From: Caldilineaceae bacterium
Lineage (GTDB): Bacteria > Chloroflexota > Anaerolineae > Caldilineales > Caldilineaceae
DNA: 64,000 nucleotides
Reading direction: 5' to 3'
Assembly (NCBI GenBank): GCA_020634755.1
Contig: JACKBC010000017.1
Location: 59,851-123,850, forward strand
Position 1 is the first letter of the stretch. Every line of letters begins with the position of its first letter. The notes below the pieces were generated by a model that was not told where the DNA came from, did no database searches, and saw nothing but the letters and a program-made list of their open reading frames with translations. Shown in pieces: positions 50,949-60,900 of the stretch. The position numbers and the translations under genes are program-made.

Positions 50949-52220
50949 ATGAAGCTTCAGCATATTTTAGTTTGGTTGTTGCTCCCTCTTTGCTTTGTCT
51001 GCCTCTTTGGTCTGCGCCACGGGGCGCTCTCTTTCCCCGCACAGCCCGTGGCCATCTTTGCCCAAGATCAAGACCCAACGCCCAACGAAAATAGCGCGCC
51101 CGCCATCGGCAAATTGACGCACCTATACGAAGGCTGGCGCGACACCGGCACGCCCAACACGCAGGGCTTCTCCTATATTACGCTGCCCTTGGTAGAGCCA
51201 GACGCCATCCAATCGTTTGCCGACGGCGTCACCACGCTGGATACCACAGCGGACCAAAGCGAAAGTGCGGGCTATTTTAGCACCAGCGGCAAAGGGCTGG
51301 AACGGACAGCCGGCTATGGCGTGCGCTTTGCGGTACAGGTGGCGCAGGAAAGCCACATCCGCTCGGACCGGGCCGGCTTTAGCGTGCTGGTGTTGAGCAG
51401 CCAAGACGTGAGCGGCACCTTGGGCATTGAGCTGGGCTTTTGGACCAATGAAATTTGGGCACAGGAGGGGGGCGAGCCGCCGCAGCTCTTTACACATGCC
51501 GAGGGCGTGCCGTTCGACACCACCGTCATGCACGATTATGACTTGATGGTGCTGGCGGATCAGTACGCGCTTTATGCCGACGGCGCGCTGATTCTGACCG
51601 GCGCGCTGCGCGACTATTCCGCCTTTGAGGGGCAGCCCAACCCATACGCCACGCCGGATCTGGTTTTTCTGGGCGATGACACGGGCTCAGCAGCTGTGGT
51701 GGCCAAAATTGCTGCGGTCTCCTACATGACCAACACGCCGCCCAGCAACCGCACCGTGCAGAGCGGCGAGCCGCTGCGCATTGACGATTTGGGGGTGCTG
51801 GATTTGGATGCCGGGGGCGGCAATTTGACCGTTTTGCTACATATTGCGCATGGCACGCTAACATTGGCGGACGCGGCGCCCGGCGGGGTGGCCGCCACGG
51901 CCATCCAGGGCAATGGCACCCGCAGCGTGACCATGATGGGCAATTTGGGGCAAATCAATAACACGTTGGCCTATGCGCGCGCCGATGACGCCGGGCTTAT
52001 TTTTCAGGATGCTACGCTGGTGGGAGCATCGCACACGCTGCAAGTGGAAGTGAGCGATAACGGACACAGCGGCGGTGATGCGCAAGTGGCGCAGACCGCG
52101 ATCACCATTACCGTTAACGCGAGCATTCTCACGCCGGTTCCAATCACGCCAGTCCCTACTACGCCAGTCCCTATTACGCCAGTGCAAGGGCCGATCTACT
52201 TGCCAGTTTTGCGGCGCTAA
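50949..52220 (+). CDS. Secreted protein with lectin-like and cadherin-like domains
   Basis: 423 aa. Signal peptide near 1-38 (LVWLLLPLCFVCLFGLRHG). Residues 60-250 are beta-rich (FSYITLPLVEPDAIQSFADG), resembling a concanavalin-like fold. Residues 255-390 resemble a cadherin-like repeat (NRTVQSGEPLRIDDLGVLD). A TPVPITPVPTTPV linker leads to IYLPVLRR, a tail seen on many Chloroflexota secreted proteins that I take to be a sorting or anchoring end. No enzyme motif. The function is likely surface adhesion or binding. Confidence 0.75.
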   Translation: MKLQHILVWLLLPLCFVCLFGLRHGALSFPAQPVAIFAQDQDPTPNENSAPAIGKLTHLYEGWRDTGTPNTQGFSYITLPLVEPDAIQSFADGVTTLDTTADQSESAGYFSTSGKGLERTAGYGVRFAVQVAQESHIRSDRAGFSVLVLSSQDVSGTLGIELGFWTNEIWAQEGGEPPQLFTHAEGVPFDTTVMHDYDLMVLADQYALYADGALILTGALRDYSAFEGQPNPYATPDLVFLGDDTGSAAVVAKIAAVSYMTNTPPSNRTVQSGEPLRIDDLGVLDLDAGGGNLTVLLHIAHGTLTLADAAPGGVAATAIQGNGTRSVTMMGNLGQINNTLAYARADDAGLIFQDATLVGASHTLQVEVSDNGHSGGDAQVAQTAITITVNASILTPVPITPVPTTPVPITPVQGPIYLPVLRR

Positions 52221-52236
52221 TGGTCACATTATTAAT

Positions 52237-52436
52237 TAACTTATGTTACGCAAGCCTAGTACACGACGGCCTAAGTTCGCCTACGGTTAAGAAGTTCGAC
52301 TTCTTGGAGAAGTCGAACTTCTGACGCCACGGCCAACCATCGGTTTATTTACGCCGTTGTGTACTAGAGGAAAGTCGGCTCGCCGCCGTTCCTGTTTCTC
52401 TCTAGCAGACTGGCTGTCGCTGCGTAACGTGAGTTA
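52237..52436. repeat. Family B palindromic element, copy B2, interrupted by element F
   Basis: The outer 92 bp match B1 at 37149 read on the opposite strand: TAACTTATGTTACGCAAGCC at the left, and TGCGTAACGTGAGTTA at the right. A 108-bp insert (element F plus a duplicated TA) splits it after GCAAGCC. Confidence 0.88.
52257..52366. mobile_element. Element F, TA-flanked insertion inside B2
   Basis: A 106-bp element at 52259-52364 with ends GTACACGACGGC and GCCGTTGTGTAC, flanked on both sides by TA. Removing the element and one TA restores a sequence of the same length as B1, with GCAAGCCTAGAGGAAAG against GCAAGCCTGGCGGAAAG. It contains an inner palindrome GAAGTTCGACTTC..GAAGTCGAACTTC. A TA duplication is typical of Tc1/mariner-IS630-type movement. 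No gene inside. Confidence 0.85.
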
Positions 52437-52441
52437 GTAAT

Positions 52442-53347
52442 CTATCGATTTACGCCCGTCAACACAATCCCGCCCACAAAATAGCGCTGCGCCACAAAAA
52501 AGACCACAATCATGGGAATGGTCATCAGAAACGCAATGGCCATCATATAGTGAATTTCGGCGCCGTACTGGCTGTTGAAGAGATTCATGCCCAGGGCCAG
52601 CGTATATTTGTCGCGCCCGGTGAGGTAGATGAGTGGGCCAAAGAAATCATTCCACGTGCCTTGAAATGTGAAGATGGCCACAGTGAGCAGCGCCGGCAGC
52701 GAAAGCGGCAAAAAGATGCGCCACCAGATTTGCAGCCGGCTGGCGCCATCAATATAGGCGGCATCTTCCAACTCGGCGGGAAGCTGCAAGAAAAACTGGC
52801 GCAGCAGAAAAATGTTGAGCGCACCGCCGCCAAACCAGGCCGGGATGGTCAACGGATGAAAGGTGTTGAGCCAGCCGATTTTGAAGAAGAAGACATAAAG
52901 CGGAATCAGCGTGACCTGAGGCGGCAACATGACGGACGCAATGGTGGCCAGAAACCAGAAATCGCGCCCGGGGAAGCGAATGCGCGCAAAGCCATAGGCG
53001 CACAGCGATGATGAAAGCAGCACCCCCACCAGCACCACCGCCGAAATGTAGACCGTGTTCCACGTCCACAGCGGAAACTGCATGCGCTCGTGGGTCCATG
53101 CTTCCACAAAGTTAGAAAGATGCAGTTCGCGCGGAATAATTGTGGGCGGGAAATAGACCGCCTCTTGCGCCGATTTAATGGCCGTTAGCAGCATCCACAC
53201 AAAGGGCATAATAAAAACGAACGAAGCCACGGCCAGCAGCCCATAGACAATGACCGCGTGCAGCCGCCGATTGCGCTGCCGCAGCCGCCGATAGTGCGAA
53301 GCCGAGCTCTGTGCCGCCTGAGTGACGCTGCCGGTTAATGTAGACAT
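52442..53347 (-). CDS. Carbohydrate ABC transporter permease, MalG-type
   Basis: 301 aa with six membrane helices. EAA-type loop AYIDGASRLQIWWRIFLPLS. It is the second permease of a sugar import set; its start is 3 bases from the MalF-type stop. The basic N-terminus (HYRRLRQRNRRLH) is cytoplasmic. Confidence 0.9.
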   Translation of the reverse strand: MSTLTGSVTQAAQSSASHYRRLRQRNRRLHAVIVYGLLAVASFVFIMPFVWMLLTAIKSAQEAVYFPPTIIPRELHLSNFVEAWTHERMQFPLWTWNTVYISAVVLVGVLLSSSLCAYGFARIRFPGRDFWFLATIASVMLPPQVTLIPLYVFFFKIGWLNTFHPLTIPAWFGGGALNIFLLRQFFLQLPAELEDAAYIDGASRLQIWWRIFLPLSLPALLTVAIFTFQGTWNDFFGPLIYLTGRDKYTLALGMNLFNSQYGAEIHYMMAIAFLMTIPMIVVFFVAQRYFVGGIVLTGVNR

Positions 53348-53350
53348 GGG

Positions 53351-54283
53351 CTATTTCTTCACTTCGTAGAAAACCCAGGCGTCGGACGAGCGGAAGAGGA
53401 TCAGCGTCAAGACCAGAATGATGGCAAACATGAGCCACGCCATGGCCGACGCCAACCCCATAAACTGCCAGCGGAAGGCTTTCTCATAGAGGTTTAAATT
53501 GTAGAAATAGGTGGCATATAGCGGTCCACCTTGCGTCAGAATAAACGCGGGCACAAAGTATTGAAAGGTACCGATGAGCCCGGTAATGAGCACAAAAAAG
53601 ATGGTGGGCGTGATCTGTGGCAGCGTAATGTTCCAGAAAAGCCGCCAATTGTTGGCGCCGTCAATCTTGGCCGCCTCGTAGAGCGATTCTGGCACGCCCT
53701 GCAGGCCGGCCAGAAAAATGATCATGGTGGGACCAATACCCCACAGGCTCAACGCAATCAGCGTGGGCAGCGCCGTGCCGGGCTCAGAGAGCCAGCTTCC
53801 CGTGGGCAAGCCCAAAAATTGCAGCGTGGCGTTGATCAGCCCTTTTTGTGGGTTGAGTAACCAGCCCCACACAAAGACGGTGGCCACCATGGGCACCACC
53901 GTGGGCAGATAGAGCGCCGTACGAAAAAAGCGCATGCCGCGCAGCTTCTGGTTGATCAGGACGGCGGCGGCCAGGGCGGCGGCCAGCGTCAACGGGACAG
54001 AAAAAAGCGCAAAGACCACGGTGACGCGCAACGATTGCAGCACGCGCAGCTGCGGCCGCGTAAACATATCCACATAGTTGCGAAAGCCAATGAAGATGGG
54101 CGATTGCAGCACGCTATATTCGGTAAAGCTCAAATAGAGCGATACAAGCATGGGGCCAAATACAAACAGAACCAGCCCCAGCACCACCGGCATAATAAAA
54201 AGATACCCCTGCACGGCGTCGCGCCAATACTGGCGACCGTGACGCGGTCGCGCGGCCTTGATTTGCGTACTTTGTACAGACAT
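53351..54283 (-). CDS. Carbohydrate ABC transporter permease, MalF-type
   Basis: 310 aa from the ATG at 54283 (MSVQSTQIKAARPRHGRQYW); upstream in-frame codons run into a GCGTATTG repeat. Six membrane helices, with EAA-type loop AKIDGANNWRLFWNITLPQI. It pairs with the MalG-type permease and with the binding protein encoded just upstream, and again no ATPase is present. Confidence 0.9.
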   Translation of the reverse strand: MSVQSTQIKAARPRHGRQYWRDAVQGYLFIMPVVLGLVLFVFGPMLVSLYLSFTEYSVLQSPIFIGFRNYVDMFTRPQLRVLQSLRVTVVFALFSVPLTLAAALAAAVLINQKLRGMRFFRTALYLPTVVPMVATVFVWGWLLNPQKGLINATLQFLGLPTGSWLSEPGTALPTLIALSLWGIGPTMIIFLAGLQGVPESLYEAAKIDGANNWRLFWNITLPQITPTIFFVLITGLIGTFQYFVPAFILTQGGPLYATYFYNLNLYEKAFRWQFMGLASAMAWLMFAIILVLTLILFRSSDAWVFYEVKK

Positions 54284-54346
54284 GAAATGCTCACTCACTA
54301 CGTTGAAGGGGAAAGTGCTGGGGCGGTGTAGCTTTATGGAAGCATT

Positions 54347-54414
54347 GCGTATTGCGTGTACCGGTTTAGCAACTTGCCTCGATTCAAGCATCTCGATCGG
54401 CACACGCAATACGC
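54347..54414. repeat. GCGTATTG palindromic repeat, copy 3
   Basis: Arms GCGTATTGCGTGT (54347-54359) and ACACGCAATACGC (54402-54414) are perfectly inverted. It lies in the gap between the binding-protein and permease genes of the second sugar set and may lower downstream transcription. Confidence 0.8.
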
Positions 54415-54493
54415 GCTACGCAACAGATTTCCTTTCGCACAAAACACCGCCAACCGCACCTCGCTCTTTCCCCTTTGCCTTTTCTCCCTTCCC

Positions 54494-55849
54494 CTACTCC
54501 GCCGTGTCTAAACAGGCTTGAATCTCTGCATCTGCATCGACAAACGCTTGCTCAACGGTCTTGGCGCCGCGGATGGATTCTTCCAGCGCTGTGCGGATGG
54601 TCTGGTTGATCAAGCCGGCGTAGAGGCTGCCGCATTTGGAAGGATAGCCCATGGGCGGGAAGATACCCACACCACCGCCGCGGATAAAGGCCTTGACGTT
54701 GGCGGGCGGTGGCTCCAGCTCGTCAAAGATGGGGTCATCCGCCATGGATTTGAGGAAAGGCATGCCGCCATATCCGCGCAGGATTTGGCCTTGGATTTCT
54801 TTGGAAGCCAGCACCTTGATCAGTTCCCAAGCCAGATCGGGATGGGCGCTGTCTTTGGTAATGCCATAGCCGAAGGTGCCCATGCCGGTGGCGTGGGCAA
54901 TGGGATGCGAAGGCGTCACGGCCACATCCCAATCGAAGTCCGTGATCTGCTCGCGGAAGGTCTTCATAAAGCCCGGAATGTGGAAGAAGGTGGCGCAGTT
55001 CTGGCTCTCAAAACAGCCCTGTCCGCCGCCCGGAATATCTGCGCCCAGCGGCATCATGACGTCATATTGCGTCCACAAATCCACATAAGCTTGGATGCCC
55101 GCCAACGACTCGGGCGAACTGAATGTAGAGGTCTTAAAATCATCGCTGACCGGCTTGCCGCCGTAACCCACGATCCATGGGATAAAGTAGGCCCACCAAT
55201 CCCATCCACTAGAGCCACCGATGGAAATGCAATCTACATTCTCATTGGCTTCTTGAATGGTCTGGCAAGCGGAGATCAGATCGTCCCAAGACCAATCGTC
55301 GGTGGGCATGGGGGCGCCAGCCGCCGCAAACATATCTTTGTTGTAGTACATCTGCACGCTGTCCCACGAAGCCGGAATCATATAGGTGCCGGGCGTTCCC
55401 ACCACCTGGCCCAACCCCAAAATGTTGGGATAGATATCCTCAAAAGTATTGGCGCCCTCGGCTTCGGAAAGTGCCTCCAGATTGACCAATACGCCATTTT
55501 CCACAAAGGGCACCGTAAAGAGATCGGCCGAGAACATCACGTCCGGCAAGTTGCCCGCCGCGGCCTTGGCAAAAATCCCTTCGGCATAATCGCCTTGTGA
55601 ACACTCAATGGTCACCTTGACATTGGGATGCGTCGCCTCAAACTTCTCGACCAGTGCATCTGTAATCGGCGTGGTAATGGGCGCGCACACGTCGAGCCAG
55701 GTCAGCTCAATGGATTCATCTTCAGCGGCGGGTGCTGCCCCGGGCTGTGCCGCTACGCAACCGGAGAGCACTACGCTCAAAATGCAGACAAGGGCAAAAC
55801 AAACGTGAACTTGTCTGGAGAAAGGGGTACGACGAAATCTGTGGTTCAT
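54494..55849 (-). CDS. Sugar ABC transporter substrate-binding lipoprotein
   Basis: 451 aa from the ATG at 55849, with GAGGAA upstream. Lipobox VVLSGC. Family 1 solute-binding pattern: LVEKFEATHPNVKVTIECSQ, then ELIKVLASKEIQGQILRGYG. It binds an unidentified saccharide and feeds the two permeases downstream. Its gene precedes them, the reverse of the order in the 26-29 kb set. Confidence 0.9.
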   Translation of the reverse strand: MNHRFRRTPFSRQVHVCFALVCILSVVLSGCVAAQPGAAPAAEDESIELTWLDVCAPITTPITDALVEKFEATHPNVKVTIECSQGDYAEGIFAKAAAGNLPDVMFSADLFTVPFVENGVLVNLEALSEAEGANTFEDIYPNILGLGQVVGTPGTYMIPASWDSVQMYYNKDMFAAAGAPMPTDDWSWDDLISACQTIQEANENVDCISIGGSSGWDWWAYFIPWIVGYGGKPVSDDFKTSTFSSPESLAGIQAYVDLWTQYDVMMPLGADIPGGGQGCFESQNCATFFHIPGFMKTFREQITDFDWDVAVTPSHPIAHATGMGTFGYGITKDSAHPDLAWELIKVLASKEIQGQILRGYGGMPFLKSMADDPIFDELEPPPANVKAFIRGGGVGIFPPMGYPSKCGSLYAGLINQTIRTALEESIRGAKTVEQAFVDADAEIQACLDTAE

Positions 55850-56116
55850 GGGTTCCTCACTGTTGGTCATGCTGTTTAGGCCGTTCTAGAAAAATAAGCA
55901 CCCATCACAATGGCCTCTTCGCTCTGGAATGGTTACCGCTTGTTGCGGCAGCTCTCTTCCATGCAAAATGGGTAGTTTAATTCTTAGAAAAGCCTTAATG
56001 GATAAAGCTTGGAAAAATCGAAGTGATAAGGAGTCGATAAAATGCTGGGGAGGCATTTGTTAGATAAAACTATATGCGCTTTTATGGGCGCTGTCAAGTT
56101 AATGGCATAATTGCAT
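55850..56116. other. Gene-free AT-rich gap
   Basis: AT-rich DNA upstream of the binding-protein gene, where a promoter for the second sugar set is expected. No clear -35/-10 pair or operator is recognised. Confidence 0.4.
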
Positions 56117-56204
56117 AATCAGTAGATCGTAACGGCAAGATATAGGGCCGGATTCACCATTCGAGACAGACGCCTATGTCGCCAACCCCGTTGCGGTGTA
56201 CTGA
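56117..56204. repeat. Family C palindromic element, copy C6
   Basis: 88 bp from ATCAGTAGATCGTAACGG to CCGTTGCGGTGTACTGAT, one of the two best-preserved copies. It lies between divergent genes. The remaining bases to 56405 hold no gene. Confidence 0.85.
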
Positions 56205-56405
56205 TCATTGAACCATAGCTTGAATAAGAGCTTTTGGGCAAAAGCGATCTCCCCCGCTTGTCAATTCAATGGCGCCGCCCAAGCCGTGATAGGATTTACA
56301 TTAACAACCCGCGATCTATTCAATTCCAGTAACTATTCCAAATAATAACCATTCGTGGTGTTGAGCGAATCAATCCCAGCGAACACAATCCCAGGAAGAA
56401 CCGCC

Positions 56406-57227
56406 ATGCAACATGAACTCTCTCAGGATCAAATTAATTTCTACCAGGAAAACGGCTTTATTGTCATCCATGATTTTCTAACATCGGATGAGTTGGAAAC
56501 CTGGCGCGCCGCCGTAGATGAGGCTGTGTCCGAGCGCGGCCAACGTCGCATCCCCAACCGGCCCGATGCGGACATAAAAGACGAAGATGCGTACTACAAC
56601 CGAGTCTTTGTGCAGCGCGTCAATCTGTGGCAGAGCAACGCCAAAATGCGCGAACTCATGCTGGACTGGCGGCTGGGTAAAATGGCTACGGAGCTGGCCG
56701 GCGTGGACGGCATGCGCATCTGGCACGATCAGGCGCTGATCAAGCAGCCGTGGGCCAACCCCACCGGTTGGCATCTGGACAATCCCTATTGGTCCTACTA
56801 TTCGCGCAATGCCATTAGCATTTGGGTGGCGTTGGATGACGCCACGCTGCAAAACGGCTGTCTATACTTCCTGCCCGGCAGCCACAAAACGGCCACGTTC
56901 GACAACGCCAACATTGGCGAAAATATTGGCGACATCTTCCGCGTTTATCCCCAGTGGCAGAATATTATGCCTGCCCCGGCGGAAATGAAGGCCGGCGCGT
57001 GCTCGTTTCACAACGGGCTCATCGGTCACGGCGCCGGCCCCAACATGACCCCCGGCTGGCGCCGCGCCATGACCTGTGGCTACATGCCCGACGGCAGCAC
57101 CTTCAACGGTCAGCAGAATATCCTCACCAAAGAGCGCATCGCAACGCTCACCATAGGTGACGTGCTGGACGATGAGGCGCAGAACCCGTTGCTCTATCAC
57201 AAAACCAAGCCATACTTGCAGGGCTGA
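56406..57227 (+). CDS. Phytanoyl-CoA dioxygenase (PhyH) family protein
   Basis: 273 aa from the ATG at 56406, with AGGAAG 8 bases upstream. PhyH pattern: INFYQENGFIVIHDFLTSDE near the start, iron ligands in GWHLDNPYWSYYS (HxD) and a distal His in IGHGAGPNMT, with Arg in GWRRAMTCGYMP to hold 2-oxoglutarate. Likely hydroxylates an unknown small molecule. Its position next to a sugar transporter suggests a metabolite-degrading role. Followed by a clear terminator. Confidence 0.9.
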   Translation: MQHELSQDQINFYQENGFIVIHDFLTSDELETWRAAVDEAVSERGQRRIPNRPDADIKDEDAYYNRVFVQRVNLWQSNAKMRELMLDWRLGKMATELAGVDGMRIWHDQALIKQPWANPTGWHLDNPYWSYYSRNAISIWVALDDATLQNGCLYFLPGSHKTATFDNANIGENIGDIFRVYPQWQNIMPAPAEMKAGACSFHNGLIGHGAGPNMTPGWRRAMTCGYMPDGSTFNGQQNILTKERIATLTIGDVLDDEAQNPLLYHKTKPYLQG

Positions 57228-57232
57228 CCAGT

Positions 57233-57276
57233 AAAAGGGAGAGCTATAGGGCAAATGCCGCTGCTCTCCCTTTTTT
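57233..57276 (+). terminator. Rho-independent terminator of the PhyH gene
   Basis: A 12-bp stem AAAAGGGAGAGC / GCTCTCCCTTTT runs directly into T6. It lies 5 bases after the stop codon. The clearest intrinsic terminator in the window. Confidence 0.88.
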
Positions 57277-57416
57277 CGTTCTTCCAACCTCTTTTCTCCC
57301 CATCCCCAATCATTCTGCCCGCAATTCCCACATTATTGTACTGGTCAACTTGATAATAGCCCACCAGCGGTTGTTGAACGTTGATAAATTGTTTCGGTAA
57401 TTGATGCCACAGGCTG

Positions 57417-57720
57417 AAGCCTGCGTCTGCTAGCAGAAGCCTGCTCAAGCAGGCTATTCCTAGAGTGCGCTTCAGCGTACTTTGGCTGACAGGTGCTGGT
57501 TTCAACCAGTACCGTCGTTTACCGATTTAATTCGTTCACTTCCATAAGCCTGCGTCTGCTAGCAGAAGCCTGCTCAAGCAGGCTATAAAAAAGTGCGCTT
57601 GAGCGTACTTTAGCTGACAGGCGCTGGTTGCAACCAGTGCTGTCGTTTACCGATTTAATTGGTTAACTTCCACAAACCGCCGTCTGCTAGCGAAAGTACG
57701 CTGAAGCGCGCTATTTGCCA
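57417..57720. repeat. Tandem 129-bp repeat of small hairpins
   Basis: Two nearly identical units (from 57417 and 57546), then a partial third from about 57673. Each unit contains AGCCTGCT-CA-AGCAGGCT, AGTGCGCTTCAGCGTACT and ACTGGTT-CAACCAG hairpins, followed by GTCGTTTACCGATTTAATT. It looks like a row of REP-like palindromes duplicated as a block. No gene. Confidence 0.85.
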
Positions 57721-57839
57721 TCATCTTGACTAGTATCCAATTCCCACATTTTGATAGCAAACTCCATTAAATCGATAGAATTTTGGCTATATTTGGTCTT
57801 CTTTAGTAGCTACAATGGCAATACACGAGCAACACGAAA

Positions 57840-57927
57840 AGCAGTACACCACAACGGTCTTGGCGACATAGGCATCGGTCTTGATTCAAGAATCCAGTCC
57901 TATCTCATGGCGTTGCGGTCTACTGAA
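57840..57927. repeat. Family C palindromic element, copy C7 (reverse)
   Basis: 88 bp from AGTACACCACAACGG to CGTTGCGGTCTACTGA. It lies directly before the start of the ABC-kinase gene. An open frame runs through it, but that frame is repeat-encoded and is not accepted as coding. Confidence 0.8.
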
Positions 57928-57963
57928 AATGTATCAAGCTCTTTAGCACTGGGAGACCCAATT

Positions 57964-60900
57964 ATGCGCATTGCCCTCAAGCCTTTGTTCCAACGCACCC
58001 CCCAATCGGACCATACCGTCAAGGCGCTGCCGGATTCGGCAACGGCTGGCCACGTGGCCGAAACGGCACAGACGCAACAGCCGCGCCGCGACACGCTGGG
58101 CTACATCATCCGTCTGTTTAGCCGGCACCTGCCCGGTCAACGCAAGCTGTTGCTCCTGGCGCTGCTCATGTTGGTCATCGAAGCCACCATGTCGATCTAT
58201 GAGGAGTATCCGCTCTCTTATCTGGTCGACTTTTTGTTAGGAAATCGATCGGCGCTGGTGACTGCCGGTACGTTCTCCGCCTTTATTTCGGAACGCTATT
58301 TGACGGTATTACTATTGACAATCACCATTGTGGTCATGGCCATGATCAACAGCTTGGGCGATTCAATGGCCGAAATCTTCCTGGCCAGAGTTGGCCAAAT
58401 GTTGAGCTACAATCTGCGCACGGCGCTGTATAAGCATCTGCAGCGGCTGTCGCTGGCCTTCCACGATCAGCGACGCACGGGCGATATCCTGACCCGCATT
58501 ACGGGTGATGTTGATGAAGTCGAAGATTTTGTCATTGGTTCGCTGTCCGACATTGTGGGCAGCCTGCTCATTCTGGCGGGTACGCTGGCCGTGCTCTTTT
58601 ACACTTCATGGCAAATTGCGCTGCTGGCGCTGGTCATCGTGCCGATGATGGCCGTAGTTTCCAACTACTTTTCCAAGCGCATTAAGAAGGCGGCCAAAAC
58701 TCAGCGGGCCTGTGAAGGTGAACTGGCTTCGGCCAGCCAAGAAATGCTGGCTTCCATCCGCGTCATTCAGACCTACAGTCGCGGTGACTATGAACTGAAC
58801 CGCTTTGCCGAGCACAATCAGAAAAACATGGCGGCCGCTTTTCGCTTGGCCGTGCTCCAGGCCCGCTTTAGTTGGGTCGTCAGCGTATCGCAGTCGCTGG
58901 CCACATCCGGCACCGTCTGGCTCTGTCTGTGGCTGCTCGATTACGGCGCCATCACCATTGGCACCCTGGTCTTTTTTACGCGGCTGATTGAAAAGATGTT
59001 TAAGCCCACGCGCAAGATCATCAAAGAGTGGAACACCATTGCCAAAGTGTACGCCAGCGTCGAGCGCATTGGCGAGCTGCTGGACCGCAAACCGACGGTC
59101 AGCGATAGTCCAAATGCGCTGCCGGCGCCAGCCTTCCGCGGCCACATTCAGTTCCATAAGGTCGACTTCTTCTATCCGGCCAACAGCGACCTATCTGGCG
59201 ACAAAACCGTACGCCATCAAGAACGTCAGGCGCTAACCGACGTGAACTTTGCGGTCGCTCCTGGCGATGTTATGGCGCTGGTGGGTCACACGGGCGCCGG
59301 CAAGAGCACCATTATCCAGCTGCTGCCGCGGCTCTATGATCCCACCAGCGGGCGCGTGCTGATCGACGGCGCCGACATTCGCAACTTTACGCTCGAATCG
59401 CTGCGCGACCAGATCAGCGTGGTGCTGCAAGAGACGACGCTCTTTACGGGCTCGGTGGCCGATAACATTGCCTACGGCCGCACCGATGCCACCCGCGAGG
59501 ACATTATTCAAGCGGCCATCCAAGCCAATGCACACGGCTTTATCGAAAAGCTGCCCAATGGTTACGACACGGTGCTGGGCGAACGCGGCGCTTCACTCTC
59601 TGGTGGACAGAAACAGCGCATTGCCATTGCGCGAGCCTTCATCCGCAACACGCCGATTCTGATCCTGGACGAGCCCACCACCGGTCTGGACGCCGAATCT
59701 GCCGAGCTGGTGCTGCTGGCACTGCGCCTGCTCATGCGCGGCAAAACGACCATTATCATTTCACATGATTTCAAACTGGTGCGCCACGCCGATAATATTG
59801 TGGTGCTGAAAGAGGGCAAAATCAAGCAGACCGGCACGCATCGCCAATTGCTGGAACAGGATGGCATTTACGCCAATCTCTACATCAAACAGTTTGGCGA
59901 GATCAAATCTGCCGAAGAAGAGGGCGACAACTCGCTCTACGACCTGCTGCAGAGCCCGGAATTCCGCCATCGCTGGTCCACCATTGGCACGGCGTTTGAT
60001 GGCGATGTGATGCAATCGTACCTGCAAAACGTGATGGTGGGTGCTGGAAATGAACAGTACAGAATTGTGCGCTGCAAGCCCGGCAAAGCCAGCTTCCTGG
60101 CTGAAGAGGGCTGCGTGCTGCGCTATAGCCTGCAACTGGAACAGGCGGAAAGTAAAGAGCGGCAAGCAGCGTTGGTGCTGGCTCGCATCTTTGCCACGGC
60201 GGAAGAGGCGGAAATTTATGTGCGGCAACGCCTGAACCCGCTGGTGGCCCAGATGCGCGGACGCCCTGAAATTGTACCGTTTGCCCATCCAGTGGCTTTT
60301 ATCGATGACCTGAATATGGCCGTGAGCGTCTTCCCGATTGATGGTGAACTGCCGGCGCTGATTGCGTCAACCGACCATCAACAGATGACCGAGTTCTTCC
60401 AGAAGGCCCTGGGTGATGATGGCGATATGCCCATGCAGATCGAAGATTGCACCATCGAAGCCGGTCACTATGGCCGTCAGCACCGCTGTGTGTTGCGCTA
60501 TGAAGTCAATGGCCGCCTGCGAAACGCCGCCAACGCCGACCATGGCAATCCTCAACCCATGCAGCAAGTGGTCTACGGTAAAATCGCCGCTGATGATCGC
60601 TGCAAGATTGTGGGGGCGGTACTCTCATCGCTCCAGTGGCGGTTGCGGCAGGTGCAGACCAAGCGCCAATTCCGTCTGCCGCGCATCCGTGGCTACTGGC
60701 CCGACACGGGGTTGATTCTGCTAGAGTCGATTCCAGGCAAGCCGCAAATTTCTGAAATGCTGCAAGCACACATTGCTAGTGCAGACGCCGCCGAGCTGCC
60801 ATCAATTCCAACGAACCTATCGCTGACAGAGGCGCTCCAAGATTGCGCACGAGTGGCCAGTGCGCTACACAAAGTGAACATTCAGTTTAGCGAAACGCGC

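Noticed and set aside
57417..57720. Possible CRISPR array
   Set aside because: Units are 129 bp and continuous, with hairpins and no unique spacers; no cas genes nearby.
57751..57963. N-terminal extension of the ABC-kinase gene
   Set aside because: The frame is open only because it reads through element C7; the ATG at 57964 has a ribosome site and starts the natural protein.
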